Assembly: GCF_000196675.2 (NCBI RefSeq) | Contig: NC_015312.1 | Coordinates: 5,348,501 to 5,412,500, forward strand | Origin: Pseudonocardia benzenivorans CB1190 | GTDB lineage: Bacteria > Actinomycetota > Actinomycetes > Mycobacteriales > Pseudonocardiaceae | Direction of reading: 5' to 3' | Length of the DNA stretch: 64,000 nt | Shown: piece by piece, positions 16,001 to 24,633 of the stretch | How the letters are laid out: each line of letters opens with the position of its first letter | Position numbering within the stretch: position 1 is the first letter of the stretch | Program-made: the position numbers and the translations under genes | Notes under the pieces: model-generated | What the model was told of the DNA's origin: nothing | What the model saw: only the letters and a program-made list of their open reading frames with translations | The model's database searches: none

Positions 16001-16726
16001 TCAGGCGCAGCGCAGCCGCGCGGTCAGCAGGTCGGCCCGGCTCCGCAGCGCCACCGCCCGATCGGCGTCGGTGACCGCCGTCTCCACGGCCCACGTGACG
16101 TCGCCCGCCGGCGCGGCCGGGACGCCGACGAGGTCGAGCTCGCCGGCGATCTCGGCCAGCTCGGACAGGAGGTCGCGGGCGGCGCGAGGGTCGATCCTGG
16201 GTTCCGGACCCACGGCTGCCCACAGCAGCGCACCGAGGCAGCGCTCGGGATCGACGAGCCCGGACCGGAACGCGCGGCTCTCGGCGACACTCGCGGCGAG
16301 CACGCAGAGCCGCCACGTGTCGGGGTCGGTGGTGTCGGTGACGGTCCGGCTGTAGACACGCGAGCCGGTGAGCGCGCGGTAACGCCGCTCCGGGCCCGCG
16401 ACCACGTGCAGCAGCCACAGCAGCAGCGCGGCCAGCACCGCCCCGGCCAGCACCCCGCCCACGAACGACGCCAGCCTCCACCACCCGTCCCCGACCGCGA
16501 CGGCGGCGACGAGCCCCGCGGCACCCATCAGCGCGAGTGTGCCGCCGGCGGGCACCCGGTCGTCGACGAGCGTGCCGTGGTCGTCGATCGACCAGCGGGT
16601 CCCCTCGACGATCCGCGGATCGAACACGACGAATCCGCGCCGGGTCCGGACGAGCGTGGGGAGCGCCGCGTTCGGGGTCGTCGGTGCGTCGTCGTGCGTC
16701 CGGGCGGGGGCCCCGGGTCGTTCCAT
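16001..16726 (-). CDS. Hypothetical membrane protein
   Basis: 241 aa, not recognised. Two adjacent hydrophobic helices (about residues 61-78 and 82-105) are flanked by a cytosolic-type N-terminus (RRGFVVFDPRIVEGTRWSIDD) and a long soluble C-terminus with RLCVLAASVAESRAFRSGLVDPERCLGALLWAA. This may be a two-helix hairpin anchor with a helical cytoplasmic domain. The ATG at 16726 was chosen over a further upstream codon because the preceding stretch is compositionally unlike protein. Function unknown. Confidence 0.65.
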   Translation of the reverse strand: MERPGAPARTHDDAPTTPNAALPTLVRTRRGFVVFDPRIVEGTRWSIDDHGTLVDDRVPAGGTLALMGAAGLVAAVAVGDGWWRLASFVGGVLAGAVLAALLLWLLHVVAGPERRYRALTGSRVYSRTVTDTTDPDTWRLCVLAASVAESRAFRSGLVDPERCLGALLWAAVGPEPRIDPRAARDLLSELAEIAGELDLVGVPAAPAGDVTWAVETAVTDADRAVALRSRADLLTARLRCA

Positions 16727-16793
16727 CGTGCTCGTCCGTTCCGCATGCAGCTTGTCGAGTGTCCACCCCGCTATCGCGGGCGGCGGCCGGGTG

Positions 16794-17921
16794 TTAGCCC
16801 ACCGCCCGGGTGATGCGCTGCACGACGGTGGGAACGCCGTCGCGGCCGCCCTCACGAACGGCCAGCGACAGCCCCGCGCGGACCGCGCTGGCGGCGTCGA
16901 GCGTCGCGTCCCGGGCGGCGGCGCTCACCGCGGTGAAGCTCGCGTATCCGTGGACGAGCCCGGAGAACCGCCTGGCCAGGGTGGGTACACCGGCCTCGCG
17001 CAGCCGCTCGGCGAGCTCCTCCCCCTCGTCGCGCAGCGGGTCGAAGCCGGCCGTCGCGAGGTAGACCGGCGGCATGACGTCGAGGTCGTCGGCGCGCAGG
17101 ATCGCGCCGCGGGCGTCGTCGTCGGGGATGCCCTCGGGAAGGTAGGCCCGCTCCAGCTCCATGAGGTACTCGGCCGTCAGCCCGAATCCGCTGCCGAACA
17201 GCTCGCGCGAACCGCCGGAGCGCTCGGCGTCGGTCGCCGGGTAGAGCGCGACCACGAACGACGGCACGGGGCGCCCGGCCCGCGCCTGCTCGTGGGCGAC
17301 GACCAGCGCCAGGTTGGCCCCCGCGCTGTCGCCGCCGACGGCGAGCAGGTCGGGGTCGGCGCCGAAGTCCGCGGCGTGCGTCGCGACGTGGTCGAACGCG
17401 GCGATCGCGTCGTCGAGCGCGGCCGGATAGGGGTGCTCGGGGGCGAGCCGGTAGTCGACGGACAGCAGCCGCAGCTGCGACTGCGCGGCGAGCAGCCGGC
17501 ACAGCGGATCGGTCGAGTCCAGGCTGCCGAGGACGAACCCGCCGCCGTGGTAGTAGACGATCATCCCCGACGTCGCGGGCACCGCGGGCGGCACGTACAG
17601 CCGCGCGGCGATCGTCCCGTCGCCGCCCGGGAGCACGAGGTCGCGGGTCTCGATGTCGTCGGGCGCACCGACGGCGACGATCTCGGCCGCGAAGTCGGCC
17701 TGGCGGCGCTGCTCGGCGAGGGCGGCCTCGCCGAGATGGTCCTCGTTCTCCGACGACAGCAGCTCGCCGACCCGGTTCAGCAGCTGCAGGTCGAGGTCGA
17801 GCTGCTGGTCGTCGATGCACACCGGCGGGCCCGCGACCAGGCGCTTGAGCGGACGCGGAAGTCCGAACACGACACGCAACGCCAGACGCCACGCCCGCAA
17901 CCGGGCCCACTCACGGACCAT
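16794..17921 (-). CDS. Alpha/beta hydrolase, hormone-sensitive-lipase-type esterase
   Basis: 375 aa. Oxyanion motif HGGG (125-128), nucleophile Ser199 in GDSAG, acid in GFDPLRDE (about 303) and catalytic His in LVHGY (about 332), the HSL/family IV esterase set. An N-terminal 85-residue helical cap precedes it. It would hydrolyse short-chain esters or lipids. The ATG lies 6 nt after TAACCT, suggesting a leaderless mRNA. It runs in the same direction as the CobW gene, 34 bp apart. Confidence 0.9.
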   Translation of the reverse strand: MVREWARLRAWRLALRVVFGLPRPLKRLVAGPPVCIDDQQLDLDLQLLNRVGELLSSENEDHLGEAALAEQRRQADFAAEIVAVGAPDDIETRDLVLPGGDGTIAARLYVPPAVPATSGMIVYYHGGGFVLGSLDSTDPLCRLLAAQSQLRLLSVDYRLAPEHPYPAALDDAIAAFDHVATHAADFGADPDLLAVGGDSAGANLALVVAHEQARAGRPVPSFVVALYPATDAERSGGSRELFGSGFGLTAEYLMELERAYLPEGIPDDDARGAILRADDLDVMPPVYLATAGFDPLRDEGEELAERLREAGVPTLARRFSGLVHGYASFTAVSAAARDATLDAASAVRAGLSLAVREGGRDGVPTVVQRITRAVG

Positions 17922-17955
17922 GCCCGCAGGTTACTCCCGGGTATCGGACGCGGGC

Positions 17956-18960
17956 TCACCTCTGGAAGGTGTACCTCAGCACAGCGAGCATGTCGTCGGA
18001 CCCGGCGGGTTCGTCGCGTTCGCAGGCCCGCAGCGCGGTGTGCAGGGCGTCGGCGTCGACGCCGGAACCGATGAACTCCAGCCCGGTGCGCCGGGGGACG
18101 TCGCGGGGCCACGGCGTGCGGTCGAACCGCAGGTAACGGCCGACGGCGTGCAGCCCGAACCGCTGCCGGTGCCCGGGCACACCGAAGTCGACGAAGCCCT
18201 TGACCCGGTAGGTGCCCGCGGGGCGGCGGTCGAGCAGCTCGACGAGCAGCCGCGGGTCGATCGGGCGGTCGCTGACGAACTCCACGGACTCGTAGGCCGT
18301 GTGCAGGTGGCCGTCGTGGCCGTCGGCGGCGCCGCCGGCGAGCATCAGCTGGCGGCCCGGGACCGTGTGGATGTCGTAGAGCAGGCCGGGGTCGACGACC
18401 CCGTGGCTCGCCGGGACGATCGGCGCCCGCGCGTTGACCTCCCGGCACAGCCGCCGCACCCGCCACAGCTTCGCCGGGTCGACGCGGTCGGCCTTGTTCA
18501 GTACGACGAGGTCGGCCAGGCCGACGTGGCCGTCGATCTGCGGGTGCCGGGTGCGGGTCGCCTCGAACTCGACGGCGTCGACCACCTCGACGAGCCCGCC
18601 GAACGTCGTGCGCGGGGTGCCCGCCGTGAGCACCAGCTGGACGAGTGCACCCGGCTCGGCGATGCCGCTCGCCTCGATGACGATCACGTCGACCTCCGAC
18701 GAGGGGCCCGCGAGCTTCTCCAGCAGCGGCCCGACACCCTCCTCCCCGACGGCGCAGCACAGGCAGCCGTTGCCCAGCGGGACGACCCCGTCGGCCTGGC
18801 CGCCGACGAGCATCGCGTCGACGCCGATGCTGCCGAAGTCGTTGACGACCACGCCGATCCGCACGTCGGCGCTGTGCGCGAGGAGATGGTTGAGCAGCGT
18901 CGTCTTGCCCGCGCCGAGGAACCCGGCGAGGACGAGCACCGGGATCCGGCCGCCGCGCAT
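17956..18960 (-). CDS. CobW/P47K family metallochaperone GTPase
   Basis: 334 aa. Walker A GFLGAGKTT (13-21), metal motif CLCC (Cys66, Cys68, Cys69), EASG switch, NKAD guanine specificity motif (about 154), and a CobW_C domain with TYRVKGFVDF. G3E GTPases of this class deliver Zn, Co or similar metals to client enzymes. No Zur box could be recognised upstream, and no client gene is obvious next to it, so the metal is undecided. The start faces the SRPBCC gene across a 61-bp gap. Confidence 0.9.
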   Translation of the reverse strand: MRGGRIPVLVLAGFLGAGKTTLLNHLLAHSADVRIGVVVNDFGSIGVDAMLVGGQADGVVPLGNGCLCCAVGEEGVGPLLEKLAGPSSEVDVIVIEASGIAEPGALVQLVLTAGTPRTTFGGLVEVVDAVEFEATRTRHPQIDGHVGLADLVVLNKADRVDPAKLWRVRRLCREVNARAPIVPASHGVVDPGLLYDIHTVPGRQLMLAGGAADGHDGHLHTAYESVEFVSDRPIDPRLLVELLDRRPAGTYRVKGFVDFGVPGHRQRFGLHAVGRYLRFDRTPWPRDVPRRTGLEFIGSGVDADALHTALRACERDEPAGSDDMLAVLRYTFQR

Positions 18961-19021
18961 CGGGCATCCCTATCACGTGCGCGGTGATCCGCTGTGCGTC
19001 CACCCGGCCGGGAGCGGCAGG

Positions 19022-19597
19022 ATGTCGCGCATGGCCGACGTCACCGCCAGCGCGACACGCTCGATCTCCGCCCCCGCCTTCCGGATCCGGCGCATGCTCG
19101 CCGACTACGAGACGGTCCGCCCGCGGATCCTCACCGACCACTTCCGCGACTACGTGCTGCACAGCGGCACCGTGGGCGAGGGCACGGTCGCGGGCTGGAC
19201 GCTGCAGGCGACGAGCAAGCGTGTGCGCGAGGTCGTCGTCGACGTCTCGCTCCCGATGCACGACAAGATCGTCGAGACCGACCGCAACTCGACGATGGTC
19301 ACGACGTGGAAGGTCACCCCCGGCCCGCCGGTCACCTGCACGGTCACGGTCACCTCGACGTGGCAGGGCGCGGGCGGCATCGGTGGCTTCTTCGAACGGC
19401 GCTTCGCCCCGAAGGCCCTCGGCGAGATCTACGACGGTGTGCTGGCCAACCTCGAGCGGCTCGCGGCCGAGGAGCCCGAGGCCGACGCCAAGGGCGCCGA
19501 GGCCACGGGAGCCACCGGTTCCCCCGACACCGACGGCGCCGCGGCCGACGCGGGCGGCGAGTCCGACGAGACCGTCGAGCGGGCCGACCAGGACTGA
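19022..19597 (+). CDS. SRPBCC/START-type ligand-binding protein (DUF2505-like)
   Basis: 191 aa. Residues 1-145 have the polyketide cyclase/SRPBCC helix-grip pattern: an initial beta strand, a YETVRPRILTDHF helix, strands TMVTTWKVTPG and TCTVTVTSTW, then a long C-terminal helix FFERRFAPKALGEIYDGVLANL. The last 40 residues are acidic and disordered. No catalytic motif. A GGGAG SD supports the ATG at 19022; 19031 is the alternative. It reads into pfkB with only 4 bp between. Confidence 0.78.
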   Translation: MSRMADVTASATRSISAPAFRIRRMLADYETVRPRILTDHFRDYVLHSGTVGEGTVAGWTLQATSKRVREVVVDVSLPMHDKIVETDRNSTMVTTWKVTPGPPVTCTVTVTSTWQGAGGIGGFFERRFAPKALGEIYDGVLANLERLAAEEPEADAKGAEATGATGSPDTDGAAADAGGESDETVERADQD

Positions 19598-19601
19598 TCC
19601 G

Positions 19602-20564
19602 GTGACCACGGCGCGCGCCGGCATCGTGGCCGTCGCGGGCGAGGCGCTGGTCGACATCGTCCCGGCACCCGTCGACGGCTACCACGAGCTCGTCCCGGGC
19701 GGCAGCCCCGCGAACACCGCCGTCGGTCTGGCGCGCCTCGGTGTCCCCGTCCGGATGCTCGCCCGGCTGGCCGACGACCCGCTCGGGCGCCGGCTGCGCG
19801 CCCACCTCGCGCGCAACGGCGTCGACCTCTCACACGTCGTCGCGGCGGCGGAGCCCTCGTCGATGGCGCTGGTGGAGGTCGACGAGCAGGGCGTCGCGAG
19901 CTACGACTTCCGCGTCGCCGGGACTGCCGACTGGCAGTGGACGGCCGCCGAGCTCGCGGGCGCGCTCGACGGGCCGGTCGTCGCGGTGCACACCGGCTCG
20001 CTCGCGACGACGACACCGCCCGGCGCGGCGGTGCTGCGCGACCTCGTGCGCCGGGCGGCCGCCCGGGCGACGGTCAGCTACGACCCGAACTGCCGGCCGC
20101 TGCTCATGGGCGACCGCGAGGACGTCCTCGCGGGGGTGCACGAGCTCGTCGGGCTCGTCGACGTCGTCAAGGTCAGCTCCGAGGACCTGGAGTGGCTGCT
20201 GCCGGGCATGTCCCCCGCGGACGTGCTCGACGACTGGGTCGCGCGCGGCGCGGCCCTGGTCGCCGTGACGCTCGGTGCCGACGGAGTCCTCGCCGCCACC
20301 GCAGGCGGCCTGCGGACGCGGCTGCCGGGGCGGCCGGTGCACGTGGTCGACACGGTGGGTGCGGGCGACACGTTCTCCGCCGCGCTGCTGGCCGGGCTGC
20401 ACGACGCGGGCCTGCTCGGAGTCGACGCCCGACCGGCGTTGCGCGCCATCGGTCCCGACGTGCTGCACGAGGTGCTCGACGGCGCCGTCCGGGCCGCGGC
20501 GATCACCTGTTCCCGGCGGGGCGCCGACCCGCCGACGGCCGCGGAGCTCGCCGCGGCGCACTGA
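19602..20564 (+). CDS. PfkB family carbohydrate kinase (fructokinase/ribokinase-like)
   Basis: 320 aa. N-terminal GGSPANTAVGLARLG and C-terminal DTVGAGDTFSA, with the catalytic Asp in GAGD, are the two PfkB signatures. VSYDPNCRP is typical of the fructokinase/2-keto-3-deoxygluconate kinase branch. It transfers phosphate from ATP to a sugar or nucleoside hydroxyl. GTG start 4 bp after the previous stop, so co-transcribed. The stop region is duplicated just downstream (20550-20598). Confidence 0.88.
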   Translation: MTTARAGIVAVAGEALVDIVPAPVDGYHELVPGGSPANTAVGLARLGVPVRMLARLADDPLGRRLRAHLARNGVDLSHVVAAAEPSSMALVEVDEQGVASYDFRVAGTADWQWTAAELAGALDGPVVAVHTGSLATTTPPGAAVLRDLVRRAAARATVSYDPNCRPLLMGDREDVLAGVHELVGLVDVVKVSSEDLEWLLPGMSPADVLDDWVARGAALVAVTLGADGVLAATAGGLRTRLPGRPVHVVDTVGAGDTFSAALLAGLHDAGLLGVDARPALRAIGPDVLHEVLDGAVRAAAITCSRRGADPPTAAELAAAH

Positions 20565-20672
20565 GCGCGGAGCCGGCCGCGGCGCGCTGAGCCGCGGACG
20601 TGCCGGCTGCGCGTCGACACGCCGGGCGGTGCGACGACGGTCCTCGCCGCGCCGGAGGCGCGGGGAGAGGGC

Positions 20673-20723
20673 CGTGAGCGGCGGCGGGCGGCCCCAGATT
20701 CCTTTCGCCCGCCGCCGCTCACG
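20673..20723. terminator. Very strong hairpin, probable bidirectional terminator
   Basis: Arms CGTGAGCGGCGGCGGGCG (20673-20690) and its exact complement (20706-20723) form an 18-bp perfect stem with a 15-nt loop. It could end the rightward pfkB transcript. On the other strand the stop codon of the small ORF at 20719-20847 lies within the stem. There is no T-run, which is common in high-GC terminators. Confidence 0.6.
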
Positions 20724-20847
20724 AGTTCGTGGGGTCCCGGGTGGTCCGGCACGGATGCGGCGACGATCCCGACGAAAGCGACGTCGTCACCACATGCACC
20801 TCCCGTCCCGTTGACCACCTCATTCCACCGCAGATCGTGAACACCAT
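20719..20847 (-). CDS. Possible small ORF (42 aa), unrecognised
   Basis: Starts MVFTICGGMRWSTGREVHVV, ends TTRDPTNS. An AAGG-like SD precedes the ATG, and the TGA falls inside the 18-bp hairpin, the layout of a short gene followed by a terminator. Composition is less biased than surrounding coding DNA and no family is recognised, so it could equally be a decayed fragment. Confidence 0.25.
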   Translation of the reverse strand: MVFTICGGMRWSTGREVHVVTTSLSSGSSPHPCRTTRDPTNS

Positions 20848-20948
20848 CGAACCTTGTCGCTCGTTCGTGTGCCCTCGATCGTGGGGACTCCCACCTCGGC
20901 TTGCGGCGTTCGGCGACGTTGGGTAACCGTGTGCGCGAGACTGACGTC

Positions 20949-21380
20949 GTGTCCGCTCCCGCGCTCGCCACCCTGCTCGGCCTGGCCCCGCACCCGGAGG
21001 GCGGCTGGTACCGCAGGACCTGGACCGCACCGACGACGACATCCACGCCGCACGGTCCGCGGCCCTCGGCCACCGCGATCCTCTACCTGCTCGACGACGT
21101 CTCGGCCTGGCACCGGGTCCGCTCGACCGAGCTGTGGTGCTGGCACTCGGGCTCACCCGTCGGGCTCGCGACGGGTGGGGACGGGCCGGGCCCCGGCGCG
21201 CCGGTCGAGACCGTTCTCGGCCCGCCCGGCGCCGCCGCGGGCACGCTCCCACAGCGTGAGATCCCGCCGGGTGTGTGGCAGACCGCGCGGCTGCTCGGGG
21301 CCGAACCCGCGCTCGTCAGCTGCGTCGTCTCCCCCGGATTCGACTTCGCGGACTTCGAGCTCGCACCTTCCGCCTCATGA
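20949..21380 (+). CDS. Cupin-fold protein, DUF985 family
   Basis: 143 aa. GLAPHPEGGWYRRTW at the start, AILYLLDDVSAWHRVRSTELWCWH in the middle (metal-binding His/Glu region) and PQREIPPGVWQTARL, the DUF985 (YML079-like) cupin pattern. The structure class suggests a sugar-epimerase-like barrel but no activity is established. The start is the GTG at 20949, 6 nt after a weak -10-like GAGACT; upstream frame residues lack homology. Confidence 0.82.
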   Translation: MSAPALATLLGLAPHPEGGWYRRTWTAPTTTSTPHGPRPSATAILYLLDDVSAWHRVRSTELWCWHSGSPVGLATGGDGPGPGAPVETVLGPPGAAAGTLPQREIPPGVWQTARLLGAEPALVSCVVSPGFDFADFELAPSAS

Positions 21381-21425
21381 TCGTCTCCGGGCAAACCGGA
21401 CATCGCCGGGTCTAGGGTGACGACC

Positions 21426-21992
21426 ATGACGGTCGCGCAGCCTCCCGAGCCGACACCTCCCGAGTCCCTCGACCCTCAGCGCCGCAGCACGCAGGCGCAG
21501 CTCGAACGGGCCGTGGGCGAGGGCAGACTGACCCTCGACGAGTTCACCGACCGCGCCGCGCTGGTGTGGAAGGCCCAGAACCCCGGCGACCTCGACGCCG
21601 TCGTCGCGGACCTGCCCCCGGCGCCGGTCGTCGGGTCGGCCTCGCCCGCCCGGTCGACGCTCGTCAGCGTCATCGGCGACATCCGCCGCCGTGGCCGGTG
21701 GGCGTTGCGGCGCAAGACGACCGCCGTCCTGCTCATCGGGGACGTCGAGCTCGACCTGCGCGGCGCCGTCGTCACCGAGCAGGGTTCGGAGCCGGTGACG
21801 GTGGACGTGTGGTCGATCATCGGCGACACCGACATCGTCGTGCCCGAGGGGGTCGAGGCCGAGCTGGTCGGCTTCACGCTGCTCGGTGACCGCCGGGTCG
21901 ACCTGGCCCCGGTCCCGCGCGTCCCCGGCACGCCGACAGTTCGAATCCGCGTGTTCTCCCTGCTCGGCGACGCGAAGCTCCGCAGCAGCTGA
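21426..21992 (+). CDS. DUF1707 domain protein
   Basis: 188 aa. The N-terminal DUF1707/SHOCT-like segment (about 18-70: RRSTQAQLERAVGEGRLTLDEF in pattern) is followed by a beta-helical DUF2154-like tail with repeated LIGDVELDLRGA, SIIGDTDIVVPEG and LLGDRRVDL motifs, like LiaF C-terminal domains. Usually an envelope-stress-related protein; here without a membrane helix. ATG 7 nt after TAGGGT (21413-21418), so probably leaderless. Confidence 0.85.
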   Translation: MTVAQPPEPTPPESLDPQRRSTQAQLERAVGEGRLTLDEFTDRAALVWKAQNPGDLDAVVADLPPAPVVGSASPARSTLVSVIGDIRRRGRWALRRKTTAVLLIGDVELDLRGAVVTEQGSEPVTVDVWSIIGDTDIVVPEGVEAELVGFTLLGDRRVDLAPVPRVPGTPTVRIRVFSLLGDAKLRSS

Positions 21993-22017
21993 GCCACCGC
22001 GGAGTGACGGCGGGTCG

Positions 22018-23040
22018 TCAGGAGCGGGCGGCCACCAGGTCGTCGGCCGTCCAGGTGTTGCGGATCCGCGCCGGGTCCACGCCGCACGCCACCGCCCGGG
22101 TGACGCCGTTGTCGAGCCAGTCCAGCTGGCCGGGCGCGTGCGCGTCGGTGTCGATCGTGAACTCGCAGCCGGCCTCGACGGCCAGCCGCAGCAGCCGCTT
22201 CGGCGGGTCGAGCCGCTCGGGGCGGGAGTTGATCTCGACGGCGACACCGTGCTCCGCGCACGCCGCGAACACCTCGGGCGCGTCGAACTCCGACTCCGGA
22301 CGCTTGCGCCGGCCCGTGACCATCCGGCCGGTGCAGTGGCCCAGCACGTCGACGAGCGGGTTGGCGACGGCCGCGAGCATCCGGGCGGTCATCTCCGGCT
22401 TCGCCATCCGCAGCTTGGAGTGGACGCTGGCGACGACGACGTCCAGCCGCTCCAGCAGATCGGCCTCCTGATCGAGGGCGCCGTCCTCGAGGATGTCGAC
22501 CTCGATGCCGGTGAGCACCCGGAAGCGGCCGTCGAGGCCGGCGTTCAGCTCGGCGATCTGGTCGAGCTGGGCCCGCAGCCGGGCGGCGGACAGCCCGTTG
22601 GCGACGGTGAGCCGCGGCGAGTGGTCGGTGATCACGAGGTAGTCGTGGCCGAGGTCGATCGCCGTCTCCACCATCTCGGCCAGCGGCGAGCCGCCGTCGG
22701 AGGCGTCGGTGTGGGAGTGGCAGTCGCCGCGCAGGGCCTCGCGCAAGGTCATCGCCGCCTCGTCGAGCGGAGTGTCCTCGGTCGCGCGCAGCCGCCGCAG
22801 GTAGACCGGTTCCTCCCCCGCGAGCGACTCCTCGACGCAGCGCGCGGTCACGTCACCGACGCCGCGCAGCCGGACGAGCTCGCCCGACTCCGCGAGCCGG
22901 GCCAGCTCCTCGACGGACCTGCGGCGCAGTACGGAGGCCGCGCCGCGGAACGCGCGCACGCGGTACGTCGACTCGTGCGCGCGTTCCAACAGGAACGCGA
23001 TGCGGCGCAGATCGGCGACCGGGTCGCGGGGCTCGCTCAC
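22018..23040 (-). CDS. PHP domain phosphoesterase (PolX C-terminal-like)
   Basis: 340 aa. Residues 1-95 hold a helix-hairpin-helix region (LVRLRGVGDVTARCVEES) as in PolX-type polymerases. Residues 105-335 are a PHP domain: GDCHSHTDASDG with metal His pairs, VITDHSP, GIEVDIL, VVASVHSK, LGHCTGR, IDTDAH. There is no polymerase palm. Expected activity: metal-dependent phosphoesterase or nuclease. The GTG at 23040 begins 35 bp after the CHAD gene stop, same direction. Confidence 0.88.
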   Translation of the reverse strand: MSEPRDPVADLRRIAFLLERAHESTYRVRAFRGAASVLRRRSVEELARLAESGELVRLRGVGDVTARCVEESLAGEEPVYLRRLRATEDTPLDEAAMTLREALRGDCHSHTDASDGGSPLAEMVETAIDLGHDYLVITDHSPRLTVANGLSAARLRAQLDQIAELNAGLDGRFRVLTGIEVDILEDGALDQEADLLERLDVVVASVHSKLRMAKPEMTARMLAAVANPLVDVLGHCTGRMVTGRRKRPESEFDAPEVFAACAEHGVAVEINSRPERLDPPKRLLRLAVEAGCEFTIDTDAHAPGQLDWLDNGVTRAVACGVDPARIRNTWTADDLVAARS

Positions 23041-23074
23041 GGGCGCGATTGTGCCGTGCCCGGCGACCGCGCGG

Positions 23075-24595
23075 TCAGCGCAGCCAGCGGCGTGCCTTCT
23101 TCTTCCACGCGGTGTCCCACAGGCCGGGCAGCTGCGCCTCGACGAGCGTGGCCGCCGCCTGGTCCCGGCCGTACAGCAGACCGAAGGTGAAACCGTTGTC
23201 GCCGCCGGCGTGGGCCTGCGCGCCCAGCTCGCGCAACACGGTCCGCGCGACGACGGAGTCCTGGTGCTCCCCCAGCGCCTTCTGCATCCCCTTGAGCCCC
23301 TTGGCGAACCGGGCGACCTGCTTGCCGGGCACGGCGGGCCGGGCGACCTCCGTCGCGTAGCGCAGCCGCTTGGCGTCCTTGCGGACCCGGTGGATGGCCT
23401 CGTCGACCGGATCGGCCCGCATGTGCGCCACCGCCTTCTCCAGACGACGGGCCGAGCGGGCCGCGACCTTCGGCAGCTCCTTCTTCGCGGGCCTGCGCGC
23501 CCGCGCCGAGAGCGGTGGATCGGCGAGCAGGTCGTCGAGCGCCGTCCGCATTGCGGCGTACCCGGGCCCGTCGAGCTCCGCCAGCACCGCCGCACGGGCC
23601 TCGGCCTCGACGCGGGCGAAGTGCCGGGCGACCTGGGCCTGCACCGGGCCGAGCACGAGAGCGGGGTCGAGCTCGTCGATCGCGTCGCTGATCCGCTTGC
23701 GCAGCACCTCGGCGTCGCGGGCAGGCGCGAGGGTGCGGCCGAGCTCGCGCAGCCCGTCGACGAGCGGATCGGTCCGGGCGCGGTCGAGCAGCGGGCGGTA
23801 GGCCTGCAGCGCACTGCGGAGCCTGCGGGCGGCGATGCGCATCTGGTGGACCGCGTCGTCCTCGTCGCGGCGGACGCGGATGTCCTGCGTCGCGAGCGTG
23901 TCGACCTGCCGCGCCAGGTGGTCGACCAGCACCGCACCCGCGGTGCCCTTCTTCCCGCGACGCACCCGGCGCGGCCGGGCAGGGGCGAGCAGCTCGTCGA
24001 GCCGGTCCTGCGCGGCGGGCTCCGCGGGCTCGGCCCCCACGTCGGCGAGCCGCCGCTCCAGCTCCGCGGCGAGCACCCCGCCGCGCGCGGGCGGGTACAG
24101 GGTGAACTCCGTCCAGGTGTCGACGGTCGTCGAGTCGCCGAGCGTCGCCACCGACACCTCCTCCCGGTCGAGCGCGGCGCGCGGCGATCCGGAGGCGAGC
24201 AGCCGCGTCGTCGTCCGGACGCGGCGGACGCGGGCGACCGGGCGCAGCGGCCGGTCCCGGCGCACACCACGGACGAGCTCGTCGAGCTCGCCGGGCGGCT
24301 CGTGCGGGTCCGCACCCTCGACGTCGGGCGGCGTCGCGGGCAGCCGGATGACGTCGTCCTCGCCGGGCAACGTCAGCCGCCACTGCGCCGCGCCGGGCTC
24401 CGACGCCAGCTCCAGCCGGATCCCTGCCGCCGCCAGGCGGAGGTCGTCGGTGTCGTACCGCTGCGTCTCCGTGACGACGGCCGGCTCGGCGGAGACGCTG
24501 ACCCCCCGCAGCCCGGTGAGCCCCGGCGCCCCGGCCCCGGCGGGGGCGCGGAACGTGCGGACAGCGGTCGCTGAGGTGTCGGCTGCGGTGCCCAT
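23075..24595 (-). CDS. CYTH and CHAD domain protein
   Basis: 506 aa. The N-terminal half is a CYTH-like triphosphate tunnel domain (ETQRYDTDDLRL, WRLTLPGE, VRTTTRLL, EFTLYPP). The C-terminal half is CHAD with conserved histidines (AVHQMRIAARRLRSALQAYRPL and AIHRVRKDAKRLRYATEV). CHAD binds polyphosphate and CYTH domains hydrolyse triphosphates, so a polyphosphate-related role is likely. In CYTH the EXEXK motif is degenerate here. It is followed by the PHP gene. Confidence 0.9.
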   Translation of the reverse strand: MGTAADTSATAVRTFRAPAGAGAPGLTGLRGVSVSAEPAVVTETQRYDTDDLRLAAAGIRLELASEPGAAQWRLTLPGEDDVIRLPATPPDVEGADPHEPPGELDELVRGVRRDRPLRPVARVRRVRTTTRLLASGSPRAALDREEVSVATLGDSTTVDTWTEFTLYPPARGGVLAAELERRLADVGAEPAEPAAQDRLDELLAPARPRRVRRGKKGTAGAVLVDHLARQVDTLATQDIRVRRDEDDAVHQMRIAARRLRSALQAYRPLLDRARTDPLVDGLRELGRTLAPARDAEVLRKRISDAIDELDPALVLGPVQAQVARHFARVEAEARAAVLAELDGPGYAAMRTALDDLLADPPLSARARRPAKKELPKVAARSARRLEKAVAHMRADPVDEAIHRVRKDAKRLRYATEVARPAVPGKQVARFAKGLKGMQKALGEHQDSVVARTVLRELGAQAHAGGDNGFTFGLLYGRDQAAATLVEAQLPGLWDTAWKKKARRWLR

Positions 24596-24633
24596 ACCTC
24601 AGCGTGCCCCTCCCGGCGGCCCGCTAACCAGGC

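Larger units (their letters stand above)
20565..20948. other. Intergenic region with duplicated stop region, strong hairpin and a possible small ORF
   Basis: After pfkB a roughly 22-nt stretch around its stop codon is repeated (20550-20571 and 20576-20598). A long hairpin sits at 20673-20723. To its right the base composition is less GC-rich and a 42-codon leftward frame (20719-20847) is open. No other feature seen. Confidence 0.5.

Noticed and set aside
15525..16766. 413-codon frame extending the ABM gene upstream
   Set aside because: The extension is antisense/out-of-frame to the membrane protein gene; the ABM domain starts at 15845 with its own SD.
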